From contig LATX02000176.1 of assembly GCA_001466705.2 (NCBI GenBank), positions 124,001-188,000 on the forward strand: a stretch of 64,000 bases of DNA. Reading direction: 5' to 3'. Numbering within the stretch: position 1 is the first letter of the stretch; the number at the start of each line of letters is the position of its first letter. Source of the stretch: Moniliophthora roreri (taxonomy: Eukaryota > Basidiomycota > Agaricomycetes > Agaricales > Marasmiaceae). Below are positions 9,599 to 21,397 of the stretch, in pieces. A program made the position numbers and the translations under genes. The notes under the pieces are model-generated. The model worked only from the letters and a program-made list of their open reading frames with translations, was not told the DNA's origin and did not search any database.

Positions 9599-12500
9599 TT
9601 ACTCTTCATCGTCTTCATCACCTTCGTCTTCTGATACCTCCAGACCCGCTGTCCGCATTGTCACCTTATCCCGAGCACGCTTACTAGAAATCTCGTCGAC
9701 CAACACCAGTAAATCCTCATGCTCCCGCTCGGTTTCCTTTCGCTTTTCCTCAGATCCTTGGAGCTTGGCAGTCAATGATGCCACTTCATCCTTCAGGGCA
9801 GTGACCTATCACATAGACATGTCAGAAAGAGCCGAGATATGTATGCTGAGTATTCTCACTTGTTCATTATCTATTGCAGGCTTCTGCTGCTGTTTCAACT
9901 GCGCTTGTAACGACTCAATCTCTTGTGCTTGAGTACGAATGACTTCTCTTAACGAGGCTACTAGCATCGTAAGCTCCGCTGTTTGACCTACAGTGTTGCG
10001 TTCGTGAGTAGAGGTTTGAGAATATGGAGACACGCAAACGTACCAGCTGAAGAAGACGCCAACTGGTCAGGTTCCGTTGATAATCCTCTTTGTACGGTAT
10101 CTATCTGTGATTCAGTATACTTCCCACTGTGTAACGCATAATGTGACTCACAGTAATTCGACTTCCAAAAGTCGACAAATGGCCAGTCAAACCAGATCTC
10201 CCCCTCACGGACTTCAGGTCGCATGCCTGACTGGGAATGTGAAGATGTTTGGAAAGGAAGAACGGTGTTCTCTGGGCTTATGCCTTTGAAACGGACATCG
10301 TCTCTCAATCGGGCCATTCGGCCTATCAGGGTGTCCACGTCAAGACGGTTGAGGATCGGGTAAATGGTATGTCTGTATGGAGGAGAGATGAGCACGCAGA
10401 TAAGATAAAGTGGTTGGAACGTTCCTAGTAATCTCCCCAGGCTCCCGGTTGAATTCATAGCAAACTCCGAGAAGGAAGAGACAAAGACTGGGAACGAGAA
10501 CATCAGTCTCAGAACCGTGGTTAACGGGTTCTACCAGCTGTTGAAATTTATCAGCAGCTGATGGCTTATGACAGACGCAATAAGGACACATACGATACCC
10601 AATCCACCAGCTTCCAAAAAGTCTCTCACTGCACCTGGTTCTTCCCATAACCATTGAGATAGTAGGCTCGAGTAAGCAACGACCAGTCTATCCCACTCTC
10701 TTGCTTCTCGGTCGGAATTGTCAGCTCTGGCTCTGGCCAAGAACGCCAGCGACAAATTCTCTGTAAGGATTTGGATGAGTGTCTGAGGTGGTTCGTCATC
10801 GTCTTCAGCTACTGGTTCTGGAGCCGCTGCCGGTTGTGAAGGGACATCAGCAGGCACAAAGAAAGACCCTCCTTGCTGCGCTGATGCAGAGGCCGCAACA
10901 GGATTTGGCTTGATCGAGCGTGCGAGGGATTTCGCTCGAGGAGACCCGCGTAGAAGATGCGAGAAAATCAAGGAAGCGAAATGGGTCGAGGTCACCATGC
11001 CTGTATCCAGTGGTGAAGTAGGTGTGACAATCAAGGATTGTAAGAGAGGAGTTGCCGGTGGGAGATCCGAAGGGTCTACTCAATGTTAAGCATGGTGAAA
11101 GAATCAGAGTAGGTTCACATCCAACGAACCAGCTCCTGCAGGTGGCAACATTGTTTGTACAATTCCTTGTTTCATCTCTTCTTTGCGGACGAAATTCTAT
11201 CAAGCACAGCATGAGGACATTCGCCAAGCAAGGACGGAGAAAAGGTGCACCTCGAATACGTTGACGGCAGCCACCCTCAGTTCTAGGCCACTGATGGTCC
11301 TCTTTCCGCTATCCGACCCGTTGTACTCGCCGTGAAGTGCCAACTCAACCAAAGCATCTAAAGCCGTGGCAGTTTCTAGACGATCCCACTCTTCGCCGTT
11401 TGTCTCTGGTACAGGCATATACGGTGTCAGGGTAAACTCGGGTAAGGGGAAATTGAGGTTTGAGGGTAATGAGGATAACGCCTGTAGTCAGAGGCAATCA
11501 AATCATGTGTCATGCTAGTATTGACAATATATACCTTTTTTTTCAGCGTCGTAGGTGCATTTGAGGCGAGCGCCGTCTCTATTAGTAATCGAACGAAGAC
11601 TGGTTGATCTTGTGCCTGCACTTCGATGAGTACGTATGACTGTATTGGAGAATGAGAACTCACCCCTTGCGCTTTGGAGCCAACGAGCAAGCCAATGATT
11701 CCGACTATGGCGGAGGCATTGGCAAGCTTTTGGTCATCCCAAAATTGTAGTGCAAACTCTTGAGGGGCGGAATCCTGGATCGGCAGATTTGGTGGGAATA
11801 GCAGAAGCGAGCAAAGTGAAGCAGGTAGACCTGTTTCTCGGAAGTAGCTCTGCGTGTCGTTGGTCACTCAAAGGTCATTGACATGAAAGTTAGAAACGCA
11901 CCTGATTGGAAGAGTTGAAGCGCAAGAATCCATCAATACACTCAAGTGCTTCCTGGGCTACAGCACCGCCATCTACACCTCCTTCTTGTGATATTATGTT
12001 GAACAGCTTCTCAAAGGCGCCCTCGAACGCGAGAACCTTCTGAATATCAGGATTCTGTGATATCAGCGCTTGAAGGACCGCGATGGCCTCTAGGACACCG
12101 TCGTAAGATTGAGAGATGTGATACCTCACAAGAAAACTCACCATTTCTGATGATCTCCCGCTTATCCTCCAATACAGCTACAATGCTTCTAGGCCCTGCT
12201 TGCGCCGTCAAGAAATACCCTTGAACGCGTTGTCGCCGATTGCGCAGCAACGTGGACAGAAATTGCAGAGTCGAAAAACGCGTGTAAAAGCTATTATCGG
12301 CTAAAAGGCCCAGTAACACATGGAGTGCCTGCTCATTCTCCAATACTGCGTCGGTGTACTTGAGTCCCAGGTCATTTCCATCTTCAACATCGCAGAGAAC
12401 ATTCAAGGTCTCCAATACGGCCTTGCCAATATCAGAGTCGACTTCAGCGTCATTGTAAAGCACTTGTAAGAGGCCTGGCAGTGCGCGTTCGCCAACATCT

Positions 12501-12670
12501 TGCTTGTGATCTCTTGCCAATCCCTTCAAGGCGAGCACTGCTGCACGTCGATCGGCGAGAAGAGTTGCAGGTGAAAGTCGATCGCTGAGCCTGCCAACTG
12601 TATCCGATGCTGTCTGGGGGGCCCCAGTTGGTCCCCGCAGAGCGACATAGGTTTGAGAAAGAAATTCCAT
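9599..12670 (-). CDS. USO1: General vesicular transport factor Uso1/p115
   Basis: A Golgi tethering factor: armadillo-repeat head, coiled-coil tail, acidic C-terminus. It tethers COPII/COPI vesicles via Rab1 and golgins in the known family. The start chosen is the ATG at 12668-12670, because MEFLSQTYVALRGP is the family's N-terminus. The head follows with GRLSDRLSP and LLADRRAAVLALKGLARDH. Intron 1 (12141-12090, 52 bp) joins REIIRN to EAIAVLQALISQNPDIQKVL. Later exons give GLPASLCSLLLFPPN, then LETATALDALVELALHGEY. A coiled coil (LREVIRTQAQEIESLQAQL) lies near 9900, and the end is EDLLVLVDEISSKRARDK followed by an Asp/Glu-rich tail (stop 9599). It is much shorter than yeast Uso1, like other basidiomycete and animal p115 proteins. 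Its promoter is invaded by a foldback element 94 bp upstream of the ATG. Confidence 0.9.
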
Positions 12671-12764
12671 GCGCTGAGGTCGACACGTTGAACCTTTGTT
12701 CAGCTGGGACGACACAGCCACAACTGTCCAAGTCTCTTCGCACGATATGAAGAACCGAGCATCC

Positions 12765-13066
12765 GGGACAGCCGCTGATGAAAAAACAGGGAATGAAAAC
12801 TAGCGAAAAAATGAGGAATGAGATATACCTGAATTTTGAGGATATCCCTGATTCTCTTCGCTTGTCGTTCTCTCTTTTTTTTTTTTTCTCAACAAATGAG
12901 GAATGAGGTCATTCCCCAGATTTCGGGGATAATATTTTCCCTTTTAATGCTGGCTCGCACGCCCTCCTTTCCCTCTTACCCTCATTATGCTAGTCCGCCC
13001 TCTGGTCTGCTCGTCGCTACGCTCACTGACGTCGACGCTCGACTGCCCCCGGGTGCCTAGCCGTCG
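12765..13066 (+). repeat. Left terminal inverted repeat of the foldback element
   Basis: This is the reverse complement of 13896-14197 apart from two substitutions I could see (near 12813 and 12865). It includes a 13-nt T-run present at equal length in the other arm, and a GC-rich inner end (gggtgcctagccgtcg). Confidence 0.9.
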
Positions 13067-13895
13067 ACGGCCGCGACTATGGGTGCAGGCGGTGTAAGCA
13101 GTCTGGCGTTGTATGTGCACTCATCAGGTACGCTCTGCAGGCAGTAGATAATGTATTGTTGTATGTATCCTTTGGTGTATTAGCTACATCTCATAGAATA
13201 AAATTATATTTTCCTTATTTCTATTGATTGGTCTCCAGCGAGCTTGAATTCCATCTGTTCCGGTCAAGCCATTGATTTTGGTGTATCAACGTGAGCAAGT
13301 ATTTAGTTGAAACAGATACTTCTGAACCCAAAAGAAAAAATATGTACTGCAGATATTCCACCGATATTCATGCTACGAAGTGTCATTTTTGAAGTGACTG
13401 CTGGAAAATGGACCATTGTGCATTATACTGAGGAGCCATAGTACTACTGATAGGTATAATATCATGCAACATACCACCCATGATCAAATGATTAAGCTCG
13501 ACGCCAATGGTCACATCTGTAGAGTCTAGAAATTCATCATTTCGTGAACTTATGCTCGGGAGGCTCTTTCCAGTGGCTACTATCGTGAATCCAGATTCTC
13601 AATATTTGATTTATCAATGGGAAAGCTTGCTGCTAACGGTCTACGCTATCCGCTATCGAGTAAGTACCATTTTGGGTGTACGGCGAACGATAGCTTTGGC
13701 CGGCCGCGAGCAACAGCCCTCAGTACCTCAATTCATGCATTAATCTAAAATAAAGGGCCTCGGTTGGATTTTTAAGCAGTAGATACAACATTTTTAAATC
13801 CTAACTAAACGATAACTATCACTATCTAACAAAAATTGAAAGCCTACCAAAAAACGCGTCGAGTCATGAGCGCGGGATGTGCTTGCCTGTAGTAC

Positions 13896-14197
13896 CGACG
13901 GCTAGGCACCCGGGGGCAGTCGAGCGTCGACGTCAGTGAGCGTAGCGACGAGCAGACCAGAGGGCGGACTAGCATAATGAGGGTAAGAGGGAAAGGAGGG
14001 CGTGCGAGCCAGCATTAAAAGGGAAAATATTATCCCCGAAATCTGGGGAATGACCTCATTCCTCATTTGTTGAGAAAAAAAAAAAAAGAGAGAACGGCAA
14101 GCGAAGAGAATCAGGGATATCCTCAAAATTCAGGTATATCTCATTTCTCATTTTTTCGCTAGTTTTCATTCCCTGTTTTTTCATCAGCGGCTGTCCC
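13896..14197 (-). repeat. Right terminal inverted repeat of the foldback element
   Basis: Partner of 12765-13066. The same 74-codon open frame appears in both arms purely because of the inverted duplication. Confidence 0.9.
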
Positions 14198-14282
14198 GAG
14201 CATCCGAAGCACCAGGTGTAGATGTATATCACTCTATGACACGCGGCTCGAGTCTTGCGTAGCCTTTCTCAATCCAGTCAAG

Positions 14283-17200
14283 ATGGGAAAGGTAGAACAG
14301 CCAGAAACTTTCACCTTCACGAATGTACCCGCAAAGCGTAAGAGAGGACGAATACTCGCGACTACAGGTCTCTTCTTGGGAGTCGGTTGGATATTATGGA
14401 GTATAGGCCAGACGCAGTTCGGGAACGAACATCAAGTTCTGTATTCCAAGTCTGGGCTGGAGAACAAAGACTTTGAAGAACTTTTCCTGTGAGTGTTTGG
14501 CCACCTTCACAGTCATAGCTCTACATATCTGACGGGTCTCAAGCTCAATCCCAAGCGGGAAGAACGCTCACAGTGCCGCCATCGCTTATGCTGACCATGC
14601 ACACGTCGCTGGAACATCTGAAGACTTTGAAGACGCGAAAAGAATCTTGAAGTTTTTCCAGACGGAATTGGGCATCCGACCGCCCAGGTCTGAGCCAATC
14701 TTTCCTGCCGGGACCCCCAAATCTCGTGCTGCGACCATCAGCCTTACAGAAATCTTTCGTTCTCGCTCGCCTACTGCTTGGATCGATGTGTACTATCCAG
14801 AGATGGATAAGCCACTGGAACAAAGCTTGGATTTGTTCAATGAAGAGGGACAATCAGTCCTATCGTTCGACTTGGCTGAAGATGGAGATCCTCTAGATGA
14901 GGTCGCTCACGAGCTTCGAGACGCCGTTCCGGCTTGGCATGGATATAGTGCAGATGGAGAGGTAGAAGGACAGTTGATCTATGTCAATTATGGGACAAAG
15001 GAAGTGAGTGATGCCAGCGGTGCTCTGTTCAGTCGTCTCTGATATGCATTAGGACTATGACGAGCTTGTTGAATCTGGAGCCAACTTTACTGGAAAGATT
15101 GCTATTGCTCGGTATGGCCAGATCGCTCGCGGGCTGAAGGTGCGTTTATTGTCTCTCCACAATATGTTTCCCAGTACTGAACTGCTACCTAATCCTAGAT
15201 TAAAGGTGCCGAAGAATTAGGCGCTGCAGGGGTCCTCATCTTCTCTGATCCCAGAGACGACGGTTATGTCACTGTAGAGAATGGTTATGCCGCTTACCCA
15301 CACGGACCAGCTCGTAATCCCACTGCTATCGAGCGAGGTAGTGTCATGTTCCTTACAACGCATCCTGGCGATCCCACAACTCCTGGGTACCCGGCCTACG
15401 AGAATGCAAAACGACAAGAGCCCACGAACGTTGCAAAGATTCCAAGTCTACCGATATCTTGGCAAAATGCAGGGCGACTCTTGGAGGAAATCGGGGAAGT
15501 TTATGCCAAGGATGAGAACTCGGATGGGCGCAGAAAGCTGAGTGGGAAGAGCAGCGTGTCGAAGATCAGATTGGTGAATCACGGTCAGTTGCCTCGTTGA
15601 TTGAGACAAAGGTTTCTCTCCTCATTTTCTTCCATCCACAGTTAAATATGAAGTTATACCTATTTGGAACGCAATGGCAGCAATCCCGGGCCATATTCGT
15701 GACGAAGTGGTCATTCTGGGATGCCATCGAGATGGTTGGTCCAAGGTCATTCGTCATGGATATAAACTAAAAGACATGATAGCTTGGGTAGCGGGAGCCG
15801 CTGATCCCATCAGCGGAACAGCTGCACTTCATGAGATTGTTCGTGCGTACGGTACGCTGCTCAAAGAAGGCTGGAAACCTCTGCGAACAATTGTCATCGC
15901 CAGCTGGGATGGCGAAGAAGTATGTTTTGTCTATCTAATGGCATTCCAACGCGGCTCAATGTGTCGTTCACAGCACGGTCTGCTTGGAAGCACTGAATAT
16001 GGAGAAGATTTCGCGTCTTGGATCTCAGACCATGTCGTCGCCTACATCAACGTTGACGTATCCTCTGCTGGTTCCGCATGGCAGGCTTTGGGTACTCCGT
16101 CTCTCGCCCACCTCATCAAAAGTACTGCACTGGACGTCCCTCATCCTACCACTCCGGGAAGGTCACTTTGGGATGCCCGCAATGACGATGGCCCATTCCA
16201 CGGTCCCGATTCCAGTGCTCCTGTTGACGTCGAGTTTTTGAGTCGCTACGAGGGATCTCAGCGTCGGAGGCGCAATGCGGCCACTGAAATCGGACCTCTA
16301 GGAAGCGGAAGCGACTTCACTGTCTTCTTGCAGAGACTTGGTGTACGTAGTACCCCGTTTCCATCAACTCAAGGCGAAAACGTTAACCGGTCATAAAGAT
16401 ACCGAGTGCCGACCAGGGCTTCGGCTACACACCGCACGACGCTGTGTATCATTATCATTCGATTTACGACACTGTTCGGTGGCAAGAAGAATACGCAGAC
16501 CCTGGATACGATCGACATGTGAGTTCGCGCCACTTCTTTGGATGTCGCTAGACTAATATACTTTCACTAGATTGCCGTAGCGCGACACCTTGGACTGATG
16601 GTGATGCGACTGGCCGATTCCATCATCGTTCCATTGAATACTACACAATACGCACTTGAGCTAGATGACTATCTTGACAAGTAGGTATCTTCCTTACCAT
16701 TCGCATCCACCTCGCTCATAGTCCATTACAGAATCGAGAATCTGGTATCTGATATGGATGTCCCCGACCTTTCGTCCGAACTTGTTGCTTTACGTTCCTC
16801 GATCGCATATCTACAAATCGCGAGCATGAAATTGGATCAAGAAAAAGTAGCAGCCGAGGAGAATTTCAAGGACGCTTTAAGCAAGCTGCCATGGACCTTC
16901 GATGCAGTGTCCGAACACCATTGCACAAGAAATTTGTTCCCTGAGGTTGTTAACTGGATCAGATCTATTTTCGGTCTCAATGAAAACTACCCTGTCCATT
17001 GGGCAAGTTACCTTTCAGCCGACATTGGTGATATCTTGCCTCGTTTACCGAAGAATCCCATTCTCGAATTCATCAAGGCCGCTCGGCGCGTATCAAGTGT
17101 TAACAAGAAACTCATCGCTTTCGAACGAGGCTTCCTGTCTGAATCCGGCGTGACCAATAGACAATGGTATCGTCACTTGGGTGTTGCCCCTGGAAAATGG

Positions 17201-17387
17201 CTCGGTGAGCTCCATCACTATTTTGACACACAGACGTGTACTAAAAGCGTTGATAGGATATGGTGCTACCACGTTCCCTGCCCTATCAGAGGCCATTCAA
17301 TTCGACAGGAATGTGACGGGTGCCAAATATGAGGCGAGGAGATTGATTGAACTATTGGATGTGCTCACAGAGAAGACACGTCCGTAG
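14283..17387 (+). CDS. M28B zinc peptidase, glutamate carboxypeptidase II/PSMA-like membrane protein
   Basis: A single N-terminal membrane segment (ATTGLFLGVGWILWSIG, residues about 23-39) gives a type II topology, as in GCPII/PSMA and yeast Vps70. A PA (protease-associated) region follows (GKIAIARYG-like frame about 15090-15125; LKIKGAEELGAAGVLIFSD about 15195-15250). The M28 core shows HRDAWVAGAADPISGTAALHE once the 48-bp intron 15735-15782 is removed, which supplies the first zinc His and the bridging Asp. The pair WDGEE is joined to HGLLGSTEYG across the next intron and gives the catalytic Glu and a ligand. A zinc Asp follows in AYINVDVS. The C-terminal TFR-type dimerisation domain (from about 16750) ends FERGFLSESGVTNRQWYRHL and then the stop at 17387. 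The gene diverges from USO1, with a transposon between them. Confidence 0.85.
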
Positions 17388-17546
17388 GCGCATGATCGTA
17401 ATATATGTATCATAGGAATTGGCTTGATAATTGTAATACAATTGTCAATGTTTTACATGTGTCTTGCTTATCCATCCAACATCCAATCGGACTCCAGCTC
17501 AAAAACCACCGAGGTTTCCAGCAAGATCAGTAACAGGAAACCTTCG

Positions 17547-17937
17547 TCAATCAGAATGTTCTGTTGCAAACAGTTGCTCCTCATTGATATTGATATCACT
17601 GTCTGCAGACAATAAACAATGAGAAAGATGTGACGCAAAAATGAAACAACGTACCCTGCCTGGTGTTATTTGTGCAGCAGATGTTACCGTTGTTGCTGAT
17701 TTATAACGATAAGCAGGTGAGAGCCATCGTTGAGTTTAGATGTGTGCTTACCAGCCGCCTACCGAGCCAAGGATGCTATTGTTAGAGCAGTAAGTGACGC
17801 CACCATCGCTGCAGCTGTTAAAGCCACCTTGGCGTTCGCTGGACGGCGGCGGCGAGCTTGGAGGGCCCGGAATGGGAGCAGCCAAAGTAATGGCGGGGAG
17901 TGTGAGAGCGATGAGAGCAGAATGTTTGAAATTGCAT
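17547..17937 (-). CDS. Putative small secreted cysteine-rich protein with a start-proximal frameshift
   Basis: The minus-strand frame shows a signal-peptide-like N-terminus (ALIALTLPAITLAAPIPGPP), a Pro/Ser stretch, and then a Cys-rich core: FNSC, VTYC, and after an intron GGCNNGNICC. Introns run about 17752-17697 and 17655-17607. The last exon ends at the stop 17547-17549. The only nearby ATG (17935-17937) is out of frame by one base. Reading TT instead of TTT at 17929-17931 would put the ATG in frame with the signal peptide. This is either a sequencing error or a recent null allele. Size and layout resemble hydrophobin-like or effector-like secreted proteins, but the spacing does not match the eight-Cys hydrophobin pattern. 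Confidence 0.4.
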
Positions 17938-18807
17938 GGCTGATTGGAGTAAGAAGGCTCTGAAAGGGCTTTGTAGTTCTGCTCGAGTTAAACCACGGAA
18001 GAGTAGACTGAGGATAAAGCAAGTCCGATCCCACCTTATATACAGCTCGAGACTCGAGTGAGCGTCAAAACATCTTACATTTTCGCCATGTCTCCCGGCT
18101 CCAGAGACATTCGACAGATTGGACTTCCACAAGAGTCCGAACACTCGAACATAATGTCTTGTGGGCCTGCTGTCCCAGTGGTCTTGACTCTTGAGTGCTT
18201 GAGGAAGTTCCGACTTTCGGCAACACAATAGTATCTTCTTCGTTGACTCGTCCTAGCCTCCCATCTATGGATCTCGTAAACATTTCTCCTGCCTTCATTA
18301 GAGACGACTCAAGTCTGTTTATGACGTTAAGTACCAGGCCACAATGTGTACTCCCTCGGATAGATTACACCGCATGACTATAGCTTCAATAGGAGTCATT
18401 AGTAGTTTCACAAGAGTTTGAATGTATGGATAAGAGATCGCCCAAACCTATCAGGTTTCAGATGTTTCGCCACACAACCTATGGTCAAGAACGAAAGGAC
18501 ATCTACTCTGGGCAAGTTGAAGCGGTAGACATCTAGAATGTTCGGCTGATCATCATGAAACAAGATGGGGAGATTCGGTACCACTGCCATCACATTAGTC
18601 CGATGTAGGTTTAGTCAGTCTTGAACTGCGGCACTTTCCCCTTGGGAGCTACCTAGAGAAACATTATATTATGTATTCCAACCGACTCGGCTCAGAAGCG
18701 TCCCCTGTCTTCGAAAGCTGGTATGAATCGCTGCAGTCTGCCTCTGCGTAGTATGGTGCGAGATCTTTTGAACGTCAGATTGACATAACCTAGAACATGG
18801 AAATGAA
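17938..18807. other. Spacer, no gene seen
   Basis: Short frames occur on both strands without motifs, codon bias or splice continuity. It probably contains the upstream region of the small secreted protein candidate and the 3' flank of the phosphatase gene. Confidence 0.5.
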
Positions 18808-19832
18808 TTATCCAGAAGTCTGTACAAGGAGATTTCGGCGCAAGTTCCGAATATCATTGTCGTCTAAACTTGTATGAGACTTCAGATAGTCTTCGGCGCC
18901 GCCATATTTGTTGCGAATCATTTCAAGAGCAGCCGCCATTGTCTCCGGTCTGATAGCAGATCGATGGGTAAGCACGGGTACTTAAACGTCGAATGTATTT
19001 GAAGACAAACCTTGAGCTACCCATGTTCATTGTGCCTTGCCAATTATCACGATAAACATTGTTCTTCTTGAATCGTTCGATCAACACGGGGAGCGCTGGC
19101 TCGAGACCAATAGTCGTGAGGGCATATTCTTCAATGATAACTTGGTCGTCGACGCCAAGTACCTGCCAAAGTAAAGTATTTAGTACTGAAAGCTCGGCAA
19201 CAGAAGGGCGAGCCACACCATGAGAAGCAACGCGACCAACAGTCCGGTTCTATCTTTCCCAGCTGTACAGTGCACAAGGCAAAGTTCATCCGGCTTGTCC
19301 AACAAATGCCTCAAGATAATTTCGAATGCCGGACCGCCAAGTTCTAAAATGCTTTGATATATATCCATAAAAGTCTGGGTTAAGATAGACTTAAGTTGTG
19401 CAAGCAACCGGTACCAGAGGCAGACGAACTTCAAGTTCATTAGTCTCAAACTGCTTCATCCTGAGAAAATCAAGTTTGAGCAGATCTGGAAATCAAGTAC
19501 TGATATACTCACAGTTCAGCCAAGGAAACCGGATCGAATACCTTCTCCTGCGAAATGGGTGTCTTGACAATCTCCACTCCACCAATGCTAGGAGTTGCAG
19601 CAGCATAACTCGATATTTCGCTATCTGCTCGAAGGTCGAACATATGTCGAATGCCGAGTGATCGAAGCTGCTCTATCCCTTTTTCTGTGATATGTGATGG
19701 ATCCCCAGAGCGGTATAGAATGGCAGGTTTGACAATATTCGAAGAAGTTGTGTATCCGCCGACCACTCGGGCATTAATCACGCCTTGGATTGTAACAAAT
19801 GGCGATTCAGAGAACTTGATCTGCGCAGACAT
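18808..19832 (-). CDS. Tyrosine-phosphatase-family protein (Y_phosphatase3 type)
   Basis: The P-loop LVHCTAGKDRTG (about 19245-19280) is the CX5R phosphatase signature with the AGKDRTG form of the Y_phosphatase3/DSP group. The N-terminus reads GVINARVVGGYTTSS, ILYRSGDPSHITEKGIEQL and MFDLRAD, all usual for this family. Exons continue MKQFETNELE, then TFMDIYQSILELGGPAFEII, then the P-loop exon, then LGVDDQVIIEEYALTTIGLE, and end with RPETMAAALEMIRNKYGGAE and the stop TAA at 18808-18810. Start ATG 19830-19832. It is probably a soluble phosphatase acting on phosphotyrosine or phosphoinositide-type substrates; the substrate cannot be told from sequence. Confidence 0.85.
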
Positions 19833-21397
19833 GGGTAGATGTTAGCTGTGAAATCTGACTCGTTTTCTGTCATAATGGTTGTGTTGTGATGTTGTTCGGC
19901 AACTTGCGGTTTAGGGAGCGGAGGCCAAAGTTTTATGTAATTTTTTTTACCCTTGTTCCACTTTCATCAACCCATGGCCAGGCCCTTCAACTGACTTTTT
20001 TTTTGGGGCTGATCCATACCCATGGAAATCCCATACACCGGTCGAACCGTGGCTTAATATAAACTTCAATCATTTTCCGTGACAAAGAAATCGACGGCCG
20101 CAACTCTAAGTTTATTCTGAAGCCTTGGTCGACACTATTGAATGCCTCCCTTCACCAGCCAAATTCTGGTACGTTGGTATCCATCGTCATCAGGTCCTTT
20201 ATCTGGCATCTATGGCTATCACAGAAGTACGTATCCCCCCTATCTTCGTTTCTCGTGATCCTTCCTTCCTTCTCGCTGTCCAGAACCCGATGAATCGCTC
20301 GAAGCTGCTGCTTTTCAGGAAGGTCCATAAGGTCCTTTACGCGAAGTCCGTCCGAAATTAGCATGCTGCTGATTTCTCATGATCAAAGCTATTCATCTGT
20401 GTCACACAAGCGTACCTGGAAATCAACTCGCCGCTGTTCCTGCTCAATCCCAATCCTAAAAGCAACGCCGGGGTACGACCCCGGAGGCGGATGATCGTCT
20501 TTCGATTATCAGTCTAGGGCTCTTGCATACTTGCATCTGCTCCGTCTGAAGACGTATACGCCGTTGAGGTCGAGGATCGCCGCTACGAATTACAAGCCCC
20601 ACGGATGTCTGCTGCCGATTACAATTCCAACGAGTTGGGGAAGTCCACATGGTTTAATATCTCTTTCGGGCCCGTAGAAATGTAGGATTCGTGGTCTGTT
20701 TCGATCGCTTGGAGCAGAAGCTAGAACCTATCCCCGACACTACTATGGTCCTATCCATTCTAAGGTCCCCGAAGGGTATCGCGGGCGTAGATCGGACTCG
20801 GACTCTTGCATTCTCCATGTGTCTCGGGGTAGTGCTAGTGCACTGGAATATCGTACGCGTCATGATATCACTCAAAACCAATGACATGCGAAATCGATCG
20901 TCACAGGGAATCTTGAGTTGACTGGATGAGCATCTTGCCAGCTATTTCAGGGTCTTTTGCCTGATCCCATGATGGTTTGGTCTTCTGTCAAAAGTGCCTT
21001 TTTCTGCGAACTTAGTCTTTGGGTGTCGGTAACCTCTATCAAATTGGAGTGAAATTAATTATAGATCAATGACTAATTTGCCCATTTGCTGTGGAAATTG
21101 GACCTTGAACTCTAGCTAATACCTGCTCAAGAAAGTAAAATGGCTAATACGGGATCACAACGAATATGGATTGCAATACTTTACTCCGCAAGGTTGGAAG
21201 CGGTGCTGCTTCTCCTTGTTTGACAGGTCTTGTCAGCAGACTTTTTGAGGTCCACTTCCACCAGGGTACATCATCCTCGCCCAAATCATGAAACGCCTTT
21301 TCTAGCGCCCCATCGGAGAATCCCCGTTTCAGTGCCATATATCAGCCACAGTCATCTTTACTGGACATCTTGTCGAAACCTTCAAGTCAAGATCACG
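19833..21397. other. Long spacer with an unassigned open stretch on the minus strand (20456-20887)
   Basis: The left part (19840-20060) is the phosphatase promoter, with T-rich tracts. Between 20887 and 20456 the minus strand is open for about 140 codons except for one TAA (20654-20656). Further down (20364-20152) another minus frame follows a plausible intron. No family is recognised. This may be a decayed gene or chance. Confidence 0.4.

Larger units (their letters stand above)
12765..14197. mobile_element. Non-autonomous foldback (MULE-like) DNA transposon, 1433 bp
   Basis: Two inverted arms of 302 bp (12765-13066 and 13896-14197) flank an 829-bp interior with no transposase frame. The ends read GGGACAGCCGCTGATG. 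The flanks share the direct repeat gagcatcc (12757-12764 and 14198-14205); because of the end bases the duplication could be read as 8 to 11 bp. Arms of this length with a target-site duplication of 8-11 bp fit Mutator-like elements better than hAT, whose arms are short. Two mismatches were seen between the arms, so the insertion looks recent. The element sits between the divergent genes USO1 and the M28 peptidase. Confidence 0.85.

Noticed and set aside
12836..14126. Two identical 74-codon frames, one on each strand (12836-13060 and 13902-14126)
   Set aside because: They are the same sequence in the two inverted arms of the foldback element, interrupted by a homopolymer; not genes.
12765..14197. 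hAT classification of the foldback element because of an 8-bp duplication
   Set aside because: hAT arms are normally short; 302-bp arms and a duplication that can be read as 8-11 bp favour a Mutator-like element. No transposase is present to decide.
17547..17937. Calling the small secreted candidate a hydrophobin
   Set aside because: The eight-Cys pattern with two CC pairs and typical spacing is not seen; only a five-Cys core is visible.
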